A stretch of 64,000 nt of DNA from Sphingobacterium gobiense (GCF_002980575.1 NZ_PVBS01000002.1:1426001-1490000), one strand, 5' to 3'. Positions 17,345 to 25,959 are shown, counted from the first letter of the stretch. The notes: generated by a model from the sequence alone, not told the origin. A program made the numbers and translations.

Positions 17345-18313
17345 TCACAGTAGCCTATAACGGGCAGGACTTATTCCCATTTCTTTTTTGAAGGCCCGGT
17401 TGAACGACTGACTGTCACTATATCCATACATGAGTGCTAGTTCCAGAATGGAAATATCAGTTGTACGTAAAAGATCGCCCATTAACACCATTTTTCTGCT
17501 CCGTATATAGTTGGAGGGGCTACGGTTTTGATGAGCGGAAAACAGACGTTCAAGTTTTCGTCTGGAAACCGGAAAATGCTCACAGAGTTTTTCGATAGAG
17601 ACCTTTCGCGGCGCTTTCAGTTCCTTATCAATATGCCGGTAAACATCGTCCATCAGTTGTTTTTCTCGGGTCTGCCTGTCTTTTCCTTTAAGAAGACCTT
17701 TGTAAGCAGAAAGCAATGGCGGCAACTGCCACAGCAGTTGCCTGTTAAAGTCTTTATAACGGCCAAAGGGCATGTCGATCAGGCGCTGCAGACGATAACG
17801 AAACGTTGGATCCATCGTGCAGCTGTTCATGGCAGAGAGTGGCTGTTTGTTTGTCCCGTCCATAAAGGTAATCAGTTCCTCAAATTCGTCGCGCAGTGGA
17901 TAAAGAAGCGCGGGAGCTAAGCTGATCACAAGAAAGCGGTTATGTACACCGCCTAATTCTACGGTGTAAGAACCGGCTTCTGCATAGATCAAAAGGCATT
18001 CGTTAGCATAGAAGGTCAATTCGTTCTCCTTTTTTTGTTTAGAACGGTAGGTCAGCCAATGCTCGTCTAAAGCTATCAATACGTAGGCGTTATTTTTTGC
18101 GGTGATATCTAGCGTATAGCTTTTGTCATGCCGCGTAGAATAATGATCCAATTGAATGCTCTGCCGGCTATAATGCAACCGGCGCATATCCAACAAGGGG
18201 TTTTGGTAGTGAATCATGGAGGTGTATGGAAACAACTTCTGCTGTCCAGTTGTATCTTCTGCAACGGTAAGTGTCGTTGTAGTAGGATGGCGAAACTGGA
18301 GCGAAAACTGCAT
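17345..18313 (-). CDS. AraC-family transcriptional regulator
   Basis: 322 aa. The N-terminal ~200 residues resemble a cupin-like sensing domain (LDHYSTRHDKSYTL ... LLIYAEAGSYTVEL). The C-terminal ~100 residues hold the two HTH motifs: VSIEKLCEHFPVSRRKLERL and ISILELALMYGYSDSQSFNR, ending GISPARYR. It is a DNA-binding activator whose ligand is unknown. It lies between the AvrD/kinase pair (66 bp upstream) and MauE (117 bp downstream) on the same strand and may regulate one or both sets. Confidence 0.85.
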   Translation of the reverse strand: MQFSLQFRHPTTTTLTVAEDTTGQQKLFPYTSMIHYQNPLLDMRRLHYSRQSIQLDHYSTRHDKSYTLDITAKNNAYVLIALDEHWLTYRSKQKKENELTFYANECLLIYAEAGSYTVELGGVHNRFLVISLAPALLYPLRDEFEELITFMDGTNKQPLSAMNSCTMDPTFRYRLQRLIDMPFGRYKDFNRQLLWQLPPLLSAYKGLLKGKDRQTREKQLMDDVYRHIDKELKAPRKVSIEKLCEHFPVSRRKLERLFSAHQNRSPSNYIRSRKMVLMGDLLRTTDISILELALMYGYSDSQSFNRAFKKEMGISPARYRLL

Positions 18314-18378
18314 AATGAAGGTTTGATTTGGTCATAAAGTAATGCCCCACAGGCCGTGTTCCTAACCTGTGGAAGCAT

Positions 18379-19116
18379 TTATATAAACCACTGTACGGTT
18401 TCGGGAGGAGAACGTCGTCGATGTTCCAGAACGACGCTGTCAAATTTTTTCTTCCTAAGGTCTTCCGCATGTCGGATGGCAGCTTCCAGCGGCATCACCG
18501 GCGAGAGTGCCAAGTGATCGATGATCGTGCTTAACCGTACGTCGAGATTACCACTTACAATGGTCGGCACAATGCCCATCTCATCATAAGTCTGCAGAAG
18601 TAGCTGCTCGGATGCTTCGCGGAAACGTTCGGATGTTGGGCGGTGCCCGTCGGATACGAAAGCAAATTCTAACGGCAGATGGAAAAAGACATCATAGTGT
18701 GTTTTAGCGTAGGCTTTGGCCATACCTTCAAACCCACGGAGCTGTTCCTGAAAATTGCGGTATCTGCTATATCGTAACAGCTGCTTTAGTTTTTGTTGCC
18801 AGGGATATTCATCAGGATCTGCCCCCGTGAAAAGACGGGTGCTCCCATAAAGCCACTCCTGTAAGGTACAGCCGTCGGATATAAATCCTTCGGGAAAAGC
18901 AGCTTCGGCGCGTATACGTTCCTCGAAACGCTTCATGCCCAAGCACAGTAACTCGGCATAGCTGCACGCACGAAGGGTCTTTCCCGGAAAAAGAGTCGGT
19001 AAGATCTCGCGCATGGTGAGCGCGTGTGTTGCCGGAATACCGGTGGCTAGCGAAAGGGCAAGGCTAAGTGTCGTCTTGCCGGTGCAATAGGTGCCGCTGA
19101 TAACAATCCTTTTCAT
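18379..19116 (-). CDS. P-loop NTPase/kinase (AAA_28-like) paired with AvrD
   Basis: 245 aa. The N-terminus MKRIVISGTYCTGKTTLS is a Walker A loop (G-x4-GKT) at residues 8-15. The domain size and single-domain build suit an NadR/Ttd14-like small-molecule kinase or ATPase. A Walker-B-like FISDGCTLQEWLYG and LID-like GHRPTSERFR segment follow. The start overlaps the AvrD stop by 4 bp (ATGA), so the two proteins are probably made in equal amounts and act in one pathway. A kinase acting on the AvrD product is inference. Confidence 0.65.
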   Translation of the reverse strand: MKRIVISGTYCTGKTTLSLALSLATGIPATHALTMREILPTLFPGKTLRACSYAELLCLGMKRFEERIRAEAAFPEGFISDGCTLQEWLYGSTRLFTGADPDEYPWQQKLKQLLRYSRYRNFQEQLRGFEGMAKAYAKTHYDVFFHLPLEFAFVSDGHRPTSERFREASEQLLLQTYDEMGIVPTIVSGNLDVRLSTIIDHLALSPVMPLEAAIRHAEDLRKKKFDSVVLEHRRRSPPETVQWFI

Positions 19117-20063
19117 GTTGCTGTTATTTGATGGGCCACACGGAATTTACCTTGGTAGTTGCCAACCTGCCCGGAGAGGTCAATGATCTGCCAGGTAATG
19201 CCACCGGATAGGATACGCTGGATTCGGTCGAAATGGACGAATGCAGAGCCGCTGGGGCCAAACAGCGGGCGGTGGCACCGCAAGCTCATAGTACGTAACC
19301 ATATATTTGGACATCGTTCGCGGTCTGTACTTTCCATTTGGTAAAGCAGCGCCTGCATAAGCTGTCCGAATAGCTGGATACTCTCGGTAGGAAGCAGCAT
19401 ATGACGAGCTGTACCAATACCTTGGTAACTTTCCTCTGCAAACATCGGATCATATTCGAATTTTGCGCGTACAACATGATTGGAAACGTCCATCTCAACA
19501 TCATCGATATGCAACCCGCGGGTGCGGTAGCCCGTACCGTAAAGTTGTGTCTCGCCGTCGGTATCAACTATCTTTTGGGCTTCGGGCAGAACAAGGTAGC
19601 GCTTCCCTCCACGGTGGTCGATAGTTAATTTGCACCTGTTCCCGCCGATATCCACTTCGATGGTGCTGCAGGTACCCTGTACACAGTTTAAGCTATTGCG
19701 GCTTGCCAGCAAGCGGCAGCGGATCGGGATCTGGCCTGTGCCCAGGCTGTGACTAATCTTCACATCTAAAGCAGAAGCGAAGCCACGGGCGATGTCGGTG
19801 GGGGCTATCATCCCCAGCTGGTTGAGCGCATGCCCGCCCAGACGCATCGCCAATGCCGAGTATTCAAGGCTGCCTAGATGCACATCCTCGTTCCTTGGGC
19901 GTGCAGGACCATCATAGCATACATCTATGGTACCCAATAGGCTGTCGTCGTTTTTAGTAAGGGTGTCCATATGTACGTGATAATTTCGGAAAGCCGCTGC
20001 GAAGTAACGTGCCGTTCCGCCGCCCAGCAGTTCTTCTATGCTATCATATTGTTTTATTTTCAT
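19113..20063 (-). CDS. AvrD-family protein (syringolide-type signal biosynthesis homologue)
   Basis: 316 aa, close to the 311 aa of Pseudomonas AvrD. The N-terminal IEELLGGGTARYFAAAFRNY and SLEYSALAMRLGGHAL and the C-terminal hotdog-like halves fit the family as I know it. AvrD makes C-glycosyl lipid elicitors by joining a beta-ketoacyl chain to a sugar, in a reaction resembling AfsA. No acyltransferase or ACP gene is nearby, so precursors would come from primary metabolism. It is first in a minus-strand operon and divergent from an HTH regulator. A sequence search is needed to confirm the family call. Confidence 0.55.
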   Translation of the reverse strand: MKIKQYDSIEELLGGGTARYFAAAFRNYHVHMDTLTKNDDSLLGTIDVCYDGPARPRNEDVHLGSLEYSALAMRLGGHALNQLGMIAPTDIARGFASALDVKISHSLGTGQIPIRCRLLASRNSLNCVQGTCSTIEVDIGGNRCKLTIDHRGGKRYLVLPEAQKIVDTDGETQLYGTGYRTRGLHIDDVEMDVSNHVVRAKFEYDPMFAEESYQGIGTARHMLLPTESIQLFGQLMQALLYQMESTDRERCPNIWLRTMSLRCHRPLFGPSGSAFVHFDRIQRILSGGITWQIIDLSGQVGNYQGKFRVAHQITAT

Positions 20064-20415
20064 AACTTCTCGGATTGAGTTTTTATGCTGCTAAGTACGA
20101 TAGGAAAACCAAAAATATATAATCGATTCTTAGGTGGAAATTTGGCGATAAGGGATGTTTTCAAGCATTATTTGCGTCATTGGTTACGAATTGGTTATCG
20201 CCAGGGTAAAATATGCACTAAAAGCGATATGATGGAGTCTTTCGGAGCGGAAATCGGCTGAAATGACACGATGGAATACGAAATCAGCCAAAGTTCGCAT
20301 CTATGTATAGTTTTGCCAACTAGATCGATCAAATTTTGCCCGAGACTTGTCAGCTCAAAATAAAATTTTTATCTTTAGGGTGTTAGCCAACTGTATAACT
20401 AAACGCCTGCGTATT
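20064..20415. promoter_or_regulatory. Divergent intergenic region between AvrD operon and HTH regulator
   Basis: 352 bp with no ORF. An imperfect inverted repeat (GGCTGA at ~20256, TCAGCC at ~20281) is the only operator-like element seen. Positions suit control of both divergent genes by the 20416-21384 regulator. Confidence 0.35.
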
Positions 20416-21384
20416 ATGATAGATCAGGAAACACTTTTTAAGATTATTGAGCGACGATTTGAGAACACGTCAGACTTCCAACAGGCCATGAACGATATTT
20501 TGGGTGTTGAGGAGTCGAACATACGCAGACGCCTTAACGGTTCCACGCAATTACGCTATGCTGAGCTCCAGAAACTCGTAGAAAAATTTTCTATTTCCAG
20601 ACATGAGTTGTTCCCAGACCCGGACGAAGACGTTAGTTTTAAGTATATCAGACTTGACTACCCGAGCATTGAGAATTACTTGCGCTATATCCAAGGATTT
20701 GCGAGCACGCTGGAGGGCGCTGCTGCCATTTCAGAAAGCAAGATCTACTTCGTGGCGGATGACATTCCGATTTTCCATTATATGCGTTTTCCGGAGCTGA
20801 CGGCATTTAAGCTTTATTCCTACGCATATGATATGAAGATTGTGAACATGTCCTTTGAGGTGTATCTGGATATCTTCCGCGAGCAGGATCTCCTGCCCAT
20901 ATTTCGGCGTATCAGTAATGCATATAATCGGATACAGTCGGTAGAGGTCTGGGATGACGACGTGCTCGAAACGCTGCTTTCCAGTATCGGCGGAAAACAG
21001 GACCTGAACTGTTTTGAGCGCAGCGAAACGGTAGCGATGCTGCTTGGCCAGCTGAAAGAATTATTATATGGCTTCCGTACGCTGGCCGAAAGTGGGGAAA
21101 AAGATCCCGGTGTCAAGTTTGAGTTCTTTAAAAATGAAAGCATCAATCGGTTGCCCTATATGATGCTTAGCAATGGTAGCGCTTCGTCGCTGACTTTAAA
21201 GCTCCAGATCATCAATAGCATGAACACGGGGCAGCCTGAATTTGTGGAAGAAGGTGCAAAGTGGTTCGATGCCACGGTCAATAAGTCGCTTGCGCTCAGC
21301 ATGGGTGCAGAACGGCAAAGAAACCGGTATTTTCAGCTGCTGCACGATCGGATAGAAGCAGTGGAAACACACACGACAAGTTAA
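20416..21384 (+). CDS. BetR-like HTH regulator, unknown ligand
   Basis: 322 aa from ATG 20416 (MIDQETLFKIIERRF); the frame extends to 20347 but that part is unlikely to be coding. Residues 5-70 carry an HTH with NIRRRLNGSTQLRYAELQKL. The remaining ~250 residues are helical, with no TM, like the C-terminal sensor of Bacteroidota HTH regulators found next to transport or accessory genes. It is divergent from AvrD, which supports regulation of that operon. Confidence 0.65.
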   Translation: MIDQETLFKIIERRFENTSDFQQAMNDILGVEESNIRRRLNGSTQLRYAELQKLVEKFSISRHELFPDPDEDVSFKYIRLDYPSIENYLRYIQGFASTLEGAAAISESKIYFVADDIPIFHYMRFPELTAFKLYSYAYDMKIVNMSFEVYLDIFREQDLLPIFRRISNAYNRIQSVEVWDDDVLETLLSSIGGKQDLNCFERSETVAMLLGQLKELLYGFRTLAESGEKDPGVKFEFFKNESINRLPYMMLSNGSASSLTLKLQIINSMNTGQPEFVEEGAKWFDATVNKSLALSMGAERQRNRYFQLLHDRIEAVETHTTS

Positions 21385-21503
21385 GGATAAATGAACTGTA
21401 CGGTGTTCATAGATTAACTAACTGTTCCCAGCTATAACAGCCTAACTGATCAATAGGGGAGGCGTGTTCCCTGATTATAGAATGGAGCGTAAAAAACAAA
21501 ACA

Positions 21504-21797
21504 ATGAATAAGCATGCTAAACAGACAATGCTATTGCTCGAAAAAGCAATCGAGCTGCTGGAGAAGTTGAACCAGCGTTTCGAAAACCTATCAATAAATC
21601 TCTTGGATCGGGTCGCCCCGTCACTCAAAGACCAATTGCTGGACAACACGGACCTGAAAGATATTCTTAAAGTCGGAGATACCAAGTTCTTCCAACTCAA
21701 GAAATGTGAACTCTTTCCTACGTATCGGCTAAACGGTAAGGATTACTACCTGGAAAACGAGATATTAGAGGCTATTCGAATACACAAATCCCGTTGA
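21504..21797 (+). CDS. Small helix-turn-helix (DUF/MerR-like, excisionase-type) protein
   Basis: 97 aa. The N-terminal half is a coiled coil (LLLEKAIELLEKLNQRFENL). The C-terminal 50 residues (DLKDILKVGDTKFFQLKKCE, FPTYRLNGKDYYLENEILEA) form a winged HTH of the excisionase/helix-17 type common in Bacteroidota mobile elements. Lying 360 bp upstream of the lysis-like cassette on the same strand, it is the natural candidate regulator. Confidence 0.7.
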   Translation: MNKHAKQTMLLLEKAIELLEKLNQRFENLSINLLDRVAPSLKDQLLDNTDLKDILKVGDTKFFQLKKCELFPTYRLNGKDYYLENEILEAIRIHKSR

Positions 21798-22157
21798 AAA
21801 ATGTCTTTTTTCCCTGGAGATGCAGCGCGTATCTCCCGGGATCTTTATGTCGTCCAGCCCAAGAATGACCTTACAATCACCTAAGAAACACCTAACGACG
21901 ACCCAAGAATGATCCAAGGTTGACCCAAGCTCAACCCAACAAAGGAACAACCACTAGCGAGCCTAAGCACAAGAAACATCCAAGAAAAGTACAGGAATCA
22001 CCTTTTTCCTTCATAACCCTTCGTAATCCTTCGCAAGGGTCTGTAAGCCATTTATTTATGGAAATTAATACAAACCTTTGCTTCTGTAAGACAGACGAAT
22101 GGGTACCCGAAAGTGCTTACATATTAATAGTTTTTTAATAAATAAAATTTAAAAAAA
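21798..22157 (+). promoter_or_regulatory. Leader of the lysis-like cassette with repeated CCCAAG motifs
   Basis: 360 bp without a gene. CCCAAGAATGA occurs at 21857-21867 and 21901-21911, with related CCAAG/CCCAA steps at about 21915, 21924, 21934 and 21977. The spacing is irregular. It ends with an A/T-rich start region before the 195-aa gene. Confidence 0.35.
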
Positions 22158-22745
22158 ATGGCAAAATCAAGAGACAATGTCGTGATGCAGGGCGCATCAG
22201 GCAAAGTAGGAAGAAACCTCGTGTTTCGTCAAAGAGGAGATCAAACAATTATTGCAAAACGTCCCCGTATGGTAGCAGGAGGTCGTGAGTTAACCCCAAA
22301 GCAACAGCAGGTACAGAACCGCTTTCTAAACGCTTCGCTGTATGCTAAACAAGCTATACAGGATCCGGAATTGAAAGCAGCTTATGCCAAGAAAGCCACT
22401 ATAAACCAAACGGCTTATAATGTGGCGTTCAAAGATTTCTTTGCCCGTCCGGAAGTTAGGCTACTGAACGATAGCGGATATCTAGGTAACGTAGCTGACG
22501 AGATTACGTTTCTGGTAAGGGATATACTGAAAGTGACGGCAATAGAGTTTGAAATCCTTGATCAGGATGAAACGGTTATCGAGGCCGGACAAGCAGAACC
22601 CACCGACGAGGAAAACACGGGATGGAAGTACATAGTAAGCGCACAAAATGTAGACTATGCGAATGCTATTTACCGGATCACCATGTTGGACACGCCGAAG
22701 AATATCACGGAAGTGATCAAAGCTTATGGCGAGGACATGCTGTAA
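22158..22745 (+). CDS. 195-aa Bacteroidota-typical cytosolic protein, first gene of lysis-like cassette
   Basis: No signal peptide. The N-terminus MAKSRDNVVMQGASGKVGRN and VFRQRGDQTIIAKRPRM resembles a widespread Bacteroidota family of unknown function. Central residues (FLNASLYAKQAIQDPELKAA) are helical, and the C-terminal ~80 residues look beta-rich (Ig-like). A hairpin follows its stop, so it may be made in excess over the genes downstream. No function is claimed. Confidence 0.65.
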   Translation: MAKSRDNVVMQGASGKVGRNLVFRQRGDQTIIAKRPRMVAGGRELTPKQQQVQNRFLNASLYAKQAIQDPELKAAYAKKATINQTAYNVAFKDFFARPEVRLLNDSGYLGNVADEITFLVRDILKVTAIEFEILDQDETVIEAGQAEPTDEENTGWKYIVSAQNVDYANAIYRITMLDTPKNITEVIKAYGEDML

Positions 22746-22758
22746 ATCCATAACAACG

Positions 22759-22788
22759 ATAAGGGTAGACAACGGTCTGCCCTTATTC
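22759..22788 (+). terminator. Hairpin between the 195-aa gene and the holin-like gene
   Basis: A 12-bp stem (ATAAGGGTAGAC with GTCTGCCCTTAT, one G-U) with loop AACG, followed by TCTTGG. The T tract is weak, so partial readthrough (attenuation) into the membrane protein gene is plausible. Confidence 0.5.
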
Positions 22789-22829
22789 TTGGAAATATGT
22801 TGAGAAGCTAAACCATCAATACACAAAAA

Positions 22830-23216
22830 ATGAAAACACTTCAAACAAATACCCCTTGGCTCATCAAGGATATGGCAGGGGAACTATCAGGAAAACACAA
22901 AATAGGAATCGTAGTCTTGCTGATGCTGGCATTGTTCCTATTCATCGGAACGATTTTACAGATTATAGATTCCACCGCGGGCGTGCTCGATATAGGCATC
23001 TTATCGGTATGGTTCTTTGGCCTATTAGTGGGCATGGCGGCCATCTTCTGTAGCCTCTGGCTGCAGGAAATCCTTTGGCAACCCTTCAAGGCATTCCGCA
23101 AAGAATTCAATTACCACTTTAATCAATTGACATCATGGCAACAATGTATTATTTATTTTTCGGTCTTATTTTTATTACTGTTTGCGGTGCTGTGGGCACT
23201 ATCCATCATATTGTAG
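22830..23216 (+). CDS. Holin-like small membrane protein
   Basis: 128 aa with three predicted TM helices (~26-47, 57-80, 106-127) and a basic loop between helix 2 and 3 (WQPFKAFRKEFNYHF). Size and topology fit a class of holins or an accessory membrane pore protein, but no sequence signature defines holins. It overlaps the next gene by 82 bp in another frame. Confidence 0.5.
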   Translation: MKTLQTNTPWLIKDMAGELSGKHKIGIVVLLMLALFLFIGTILQIIDSTAGVLDIGILSVWFFGLLVGMAAIFCSLWLQEILWQPFKAFRKEFNYHFNQLTSWQQCIIYFSVLFLLLFAVLWALSIIL

Positions 23217-23716
23217 TGGCGAAACATTCGCTGTCGCTACAGGAAACAAAGGACGACAGCTTACGGCAAAAGATCATCGATATTGCACAGCAAGAGATCG
23301 GCGTGCAGGAGAAGACCGGCAACAATGATGGTGATAGGGTCGAGGAGTATCTGCGATATACAGATTTAGGAAAAGGATATGCCTGGTGTAGCGCGTTCGT
23401 GAGTTGGTGTTATGGGCAGACGGGGCTGCCAGAACCACGTAACCCATGGAGCCCGGCACTATTTCCGAATGCCCGGACGTATTGTAGGGGCGACGCCTGT
23501 CGTCGTCCCATTACGTTGACGCAAATAAATCCAGCTGATATCTTCGGTATTTATGGTCAAAGCGTCCGACGGATAAACCACGTCGGTCTTATCAAAGATA
23601 TACAGGGCAAATACCTGCGTACGATCGAAGGCAATAGCAATAACCGGGTGGAATCGAAACGGCGGCATTTGTTTACGGTACACGCTTTGGCAGACTGGAT
23701 AGGAGGTGGGAGATGA
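23135..23716 (+). CDS. Signal-anchored CHAP/NlpC-like peptidoglycan hydrolase
   Basis: 193 aa. Residues 5-28 are a single hydrophobic helix, like a signal-arrest-release anchor or uncleaved signal. The catalytic domain has IAQQEIGVQEKTGNN, Cys85 in YAWCSAF, His149 in INHVGLI and an acidic/Asn site in TIEGNSNNRVES (~164-171), the usual Cys-His-Asx order of CHAP amidases/endopeptidases. The start at 23135 overlaps the holin-like gene by 82 bp; the TM segment requires that overlap. It cleaves peptidoglycan in the periplasm. Confidence 0.75.
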   Translation: MATMYYLFFGLIFITVCGAVGTIHHIVVAKHSLSLQETKDDSLRQKIIDIAQQEIGVQEKTGNNDGDRVEEYLRYTDLGKGYAWCSAFVSWCYGQTGLPEPRNPWSPALFPNARTYCRGDACRRPITLTQINPADIFGIYGQSVRRINHVGLIKDIQGKYLRTIEGNSNNRVESKRRHLFTVHALADWIGGGR

Positions 23717-24123
23717 AAAAGCAGCTGACTATACAGGGAATAGTGTGCCTGCTCTTATTGTTGGCATCATCGTGCTACACCATGCGCAAAAAGATGAACA
23801 GCAATGTGCAGCATCAGTTTGCCTATGCGCATACGGCCTTCGCTTCGGATACTGCTATTCGGCATTGGTACTTTGCTTCCGATTCCGCCTTTGCCTACCA
23901 TCCCGATAGCGGCTTGCGCACGTTTTCGGGAAGGCTACTCGGCTGGGAATCTAGCGTTAGCCATAAACTGGAGCAACACACGGTAGATAGCGCCAGCAAT
24001 TTTCAGTATAGCGCGAAGGAGTTAACCCGGGATAGTCATAATATTTGGACTATCGGCTACATTTTTTGGGCATCCCTTGGAGCAATGTTGGTTGTTTTCT
24101 TTTTCGTGGTAAGGAGGAGATGA
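23713..24123 (+). CDS. Unimolecular spanin-like lipoprotein with C-terminal TM helix
   Basis: 136 aa. The N-terminus is a lipoprotein signal (LLLLASSC, Cys ~21) and the C-terminus a TM helix (IGYIFWASLGAMLVVFFFVV, 113-132) followed by RRR. A lipoprotein that also ends in an inner-membrane helix is the build of u-spanins such as phage T1 gp11, which join the two membranes during lysis. It overlaps the hydrolase stop by 4 bp. The middle (~30-110) is polar and without family signature. Confidence 0.6.
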   Translation: MKKQLTIQGIVCLLLLLASSCYTMRKKMNSNVQHQFAYAHTAFASDTAIRHWYFASDSAFAYHPDSGLRTFSGRLLGWESSVSHKLEQHTVDSASNFQYSAKELTRDSHNIWTIGYIFWASLGAMLVVFFFVVRRR

Positions 24124-24197
24124 CTTAGTTCTAGATTTAGAGAACCTTTTAGACAACACAATTGTTGAAGATACAAATAACAGCTGATAAGTATGAT

Positions 24198-25007
24198 ATG
24201 ATGGACACGATTTCAGTAATTATAGAAACGCCGGCAGGAAGCGCACAAAAATATACCTACGATCCTGTAAATGGACGGATGAAATTAAAGAAAATCTTAC
24301 CGGCCGGTATGGCCTTTCCTTTTGATTTTGGTTTTTTTCCTGGGACCAAAGGGGACGATGGTGATCCCCTGGATGTCTTAATTATATCTGAATTCAGTAC
24401 TTTTCCGGGATGTTCGATGGAATGCCGAATAATCGGTGCGCTCGTTATCCATCAATCGGAATCCGCTAATAGCAATAAAATGATTCGGAATGATCGTTTT
24501 ATTGCTGTACCCGTAGCTTCTCTTGTATACCAAAAAGCTAACAAACTTATGGATTTGCCGAAAGAGCTCAGGACCCAGCTGGAAGCATTCTTTACAAATT
24601 ACATCGAACAGGAAGGGAAACGGCTCACGGTTGAAAAGCGGATTTCTGCTAAAGAGGCTTGGAAGCTTATTCACCGCTTTCAGGATAGGTTGGATAAAAC
24701 GCTTCTTTTCGAGATCTTTCTACCGCTGAGAGACAATAAGAACAGTGCATTTCCACAACACTATTTTGATGATCTACGCCAGTTGCTCGTCAGGAAATTC
24801 GGAGGCGTCACAGTATATCAGCGATCGCCTGTTGCCGGTATCTGGGATAACCCTGAAACAGGGCATGAACAGGACGAGCTTATGATATATGAAGTGATGT
24901 CTTCAACAGGAGACGAAATCTTTTGGAAGCAGCTTAAAGCGGATTTAGCAAATCAGTTTAAGCAGGATGAGCTTCTCATCCGGAGTTCCCGCTTGAATAT
25001 AATATAA
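24198..25007 (+). CDS. Inorganic pyrophosphatase fused to C-terminal stress-type domain
   Basis: 269 aa from ATG 24198; the frame extends to TTG 24162 but that start is less likely. Residues ~1-165 are family I pyrophosphatase, with the metal-binding signature DDGDPLDVLI and the FFPGTKG loop. It hydrolyses diphosphate in the cytoplasm. Residues ~175-269 (LLFEIFLPLRDNKNS, RKFGGVTVYQRSPVAGIW, MIYEVMSS) match a small stand-alone family that I have seen as a separate protein. The fusion is unusual; the tail may be regulatory. A hairpin terminator follows. Confidence 0.75.
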   Translation: MMDTISVIIETPAGSAQKYTYDPVNGRMKLKKILPAGMAFPFDFGFFPGTKGDDGDPLDVLIISEFSTFPGCSMECRIIGALVIHQSESANSNKMIRNDRFIAVPVASLVYQKANKLMDLPKELRTQLEAFFTNYIEQEGKRLTVEKRISAKEAWKLIHRFQDRLDKTLLFEIFLPLRDNKNSAFPQHYFDDLRQLLVRKFGGVTVYQRSPVAGIWDNPETGHEQDELMIYEVMSSTGDEIFWKQLKADLANQFKQDELLIRSSRLNII

Positions 25008-25062
25008 GAATATCACAAAAACTTAATATCAGTTTATTAGGACTCTTTGACATCCTATACAC

Positions 25063-25090
25063 GAGGCAGCTCTAAAAAGGCTGCCTCTTT
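25063..25090 (+). terminator. Rho-independent terminator after the pyrophosphatase gene
   Basis: GAGGCAGC/GCTGCCTC stem, 9-nt loop, then TTTGC, 56 bp after the stop codon. Confidence 0.7.
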
Positions 25091-25294
25091 GCTGTTCGTT
25101 ACTATTCTACGTTTAATTTTGCACGTCAATTTACCGTGTGAGGATTAATGACATTTATATTACTTTGTCAATTCTTTGGTAGTCAGAATATTATTTTATT
25201 TTTCTATTGAAAATCGAAAATATATATGTTGTTTTTTTGCTTCGCAACGTAAAACGCTTAGATTTGCGCCAGTTTAAATTAAAATCAATTTTAT

Positions 25295-25930
25295 ATGAAA
25301 AAATTATTACTTACTTTAACTGCAGTTGCAGGTCTTACAGTTGCTTCAAAAGCACAGGAATTCGGTTTCCAAAAAACAGATTTCATCGTAGAAGGCTTTA
25401 TCAACTCTTCGAATACAGATGACAAACAAGCAGAAAAAAAAGTTTCTCAGTTTAACTTTAATCCGAAATTCGGATATTTCGTAAGCGATAAGATCGCTGT
25501 AGGTTTAGAGTTGACTGTAGGTAATTCTAAAACAACAGATTATTCTGATGAAACAGACGTGTATACTAAAGATAACAACTTTGGTATCGGTGCATTCGGA
25601 CGTTACTACTTCTTAGAGGTAGGTTCACGTTTCAAAACCTACGCTGAACTAGGTGCGGGTTACAATCAAATGGGTGGAGAACTTAATGACGGTGCTGAAA
25701 CAACGAAACTTGACAAAACAAAAGGTTTTGGAGTAAACGCTGGTGTAGGGGCGAACTATTTCCTTACAAACAACATCGCTCTTGGATTTTCTTTCGGAAA
25801 TGTGATAGCATTTAACTCATCAAAAGTTGACGTTGATGGTGCGAAAGCGCAAACTGAATTCAGTACCAAATTTAACCAGTTTGATAACTTCTTTAACACA
25901 GCTCACTTTGGACTAACGTTCAAATTCTAG
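25295..25930 (+). CDS. Outer membrane beta-barrel protein (porin family)
   Basis: 211 aa with signal peptide (VASKA|QE) and alternating aromatic beta-strands typical of an 8-10-strand barrel, ending in the barrel sorting signal FGLTFKF. A terminator follows. The gene is highly ordinary for Bacteroidota and presumably abundant. Substrate is unknown. Confidence 0.8.
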   Translation: MKKLLLTLTAVAGLTVASKAQEFGFQKTDFIVEGFINSSNTDDKQAEKKVSQFNFNPKFGYFVSDKIAVGLELTVGNSKTTDYSDETDVYTKDNNFGIGAFGRYYFLEVGSRFKTYAELGAGYNQMGGELNDGAETTKLDKTKGFGVNAGVGANYFLTNNIALGFSFGNVIAFNSSKVDVDGAKAQTEFSTKFNQFDNFFNTAHFGLTFKF

Positions 25931-25959
25931 TGTTATCCAGTTTTTAATGATATAGAAGA

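Noticed and set aside
22158..22745. Phage capsid or scaffold protein
   Set aside because: The 195-aa protein has no recognisable phage signature and no other structural phage genes are nearby, so no such function was assigned.
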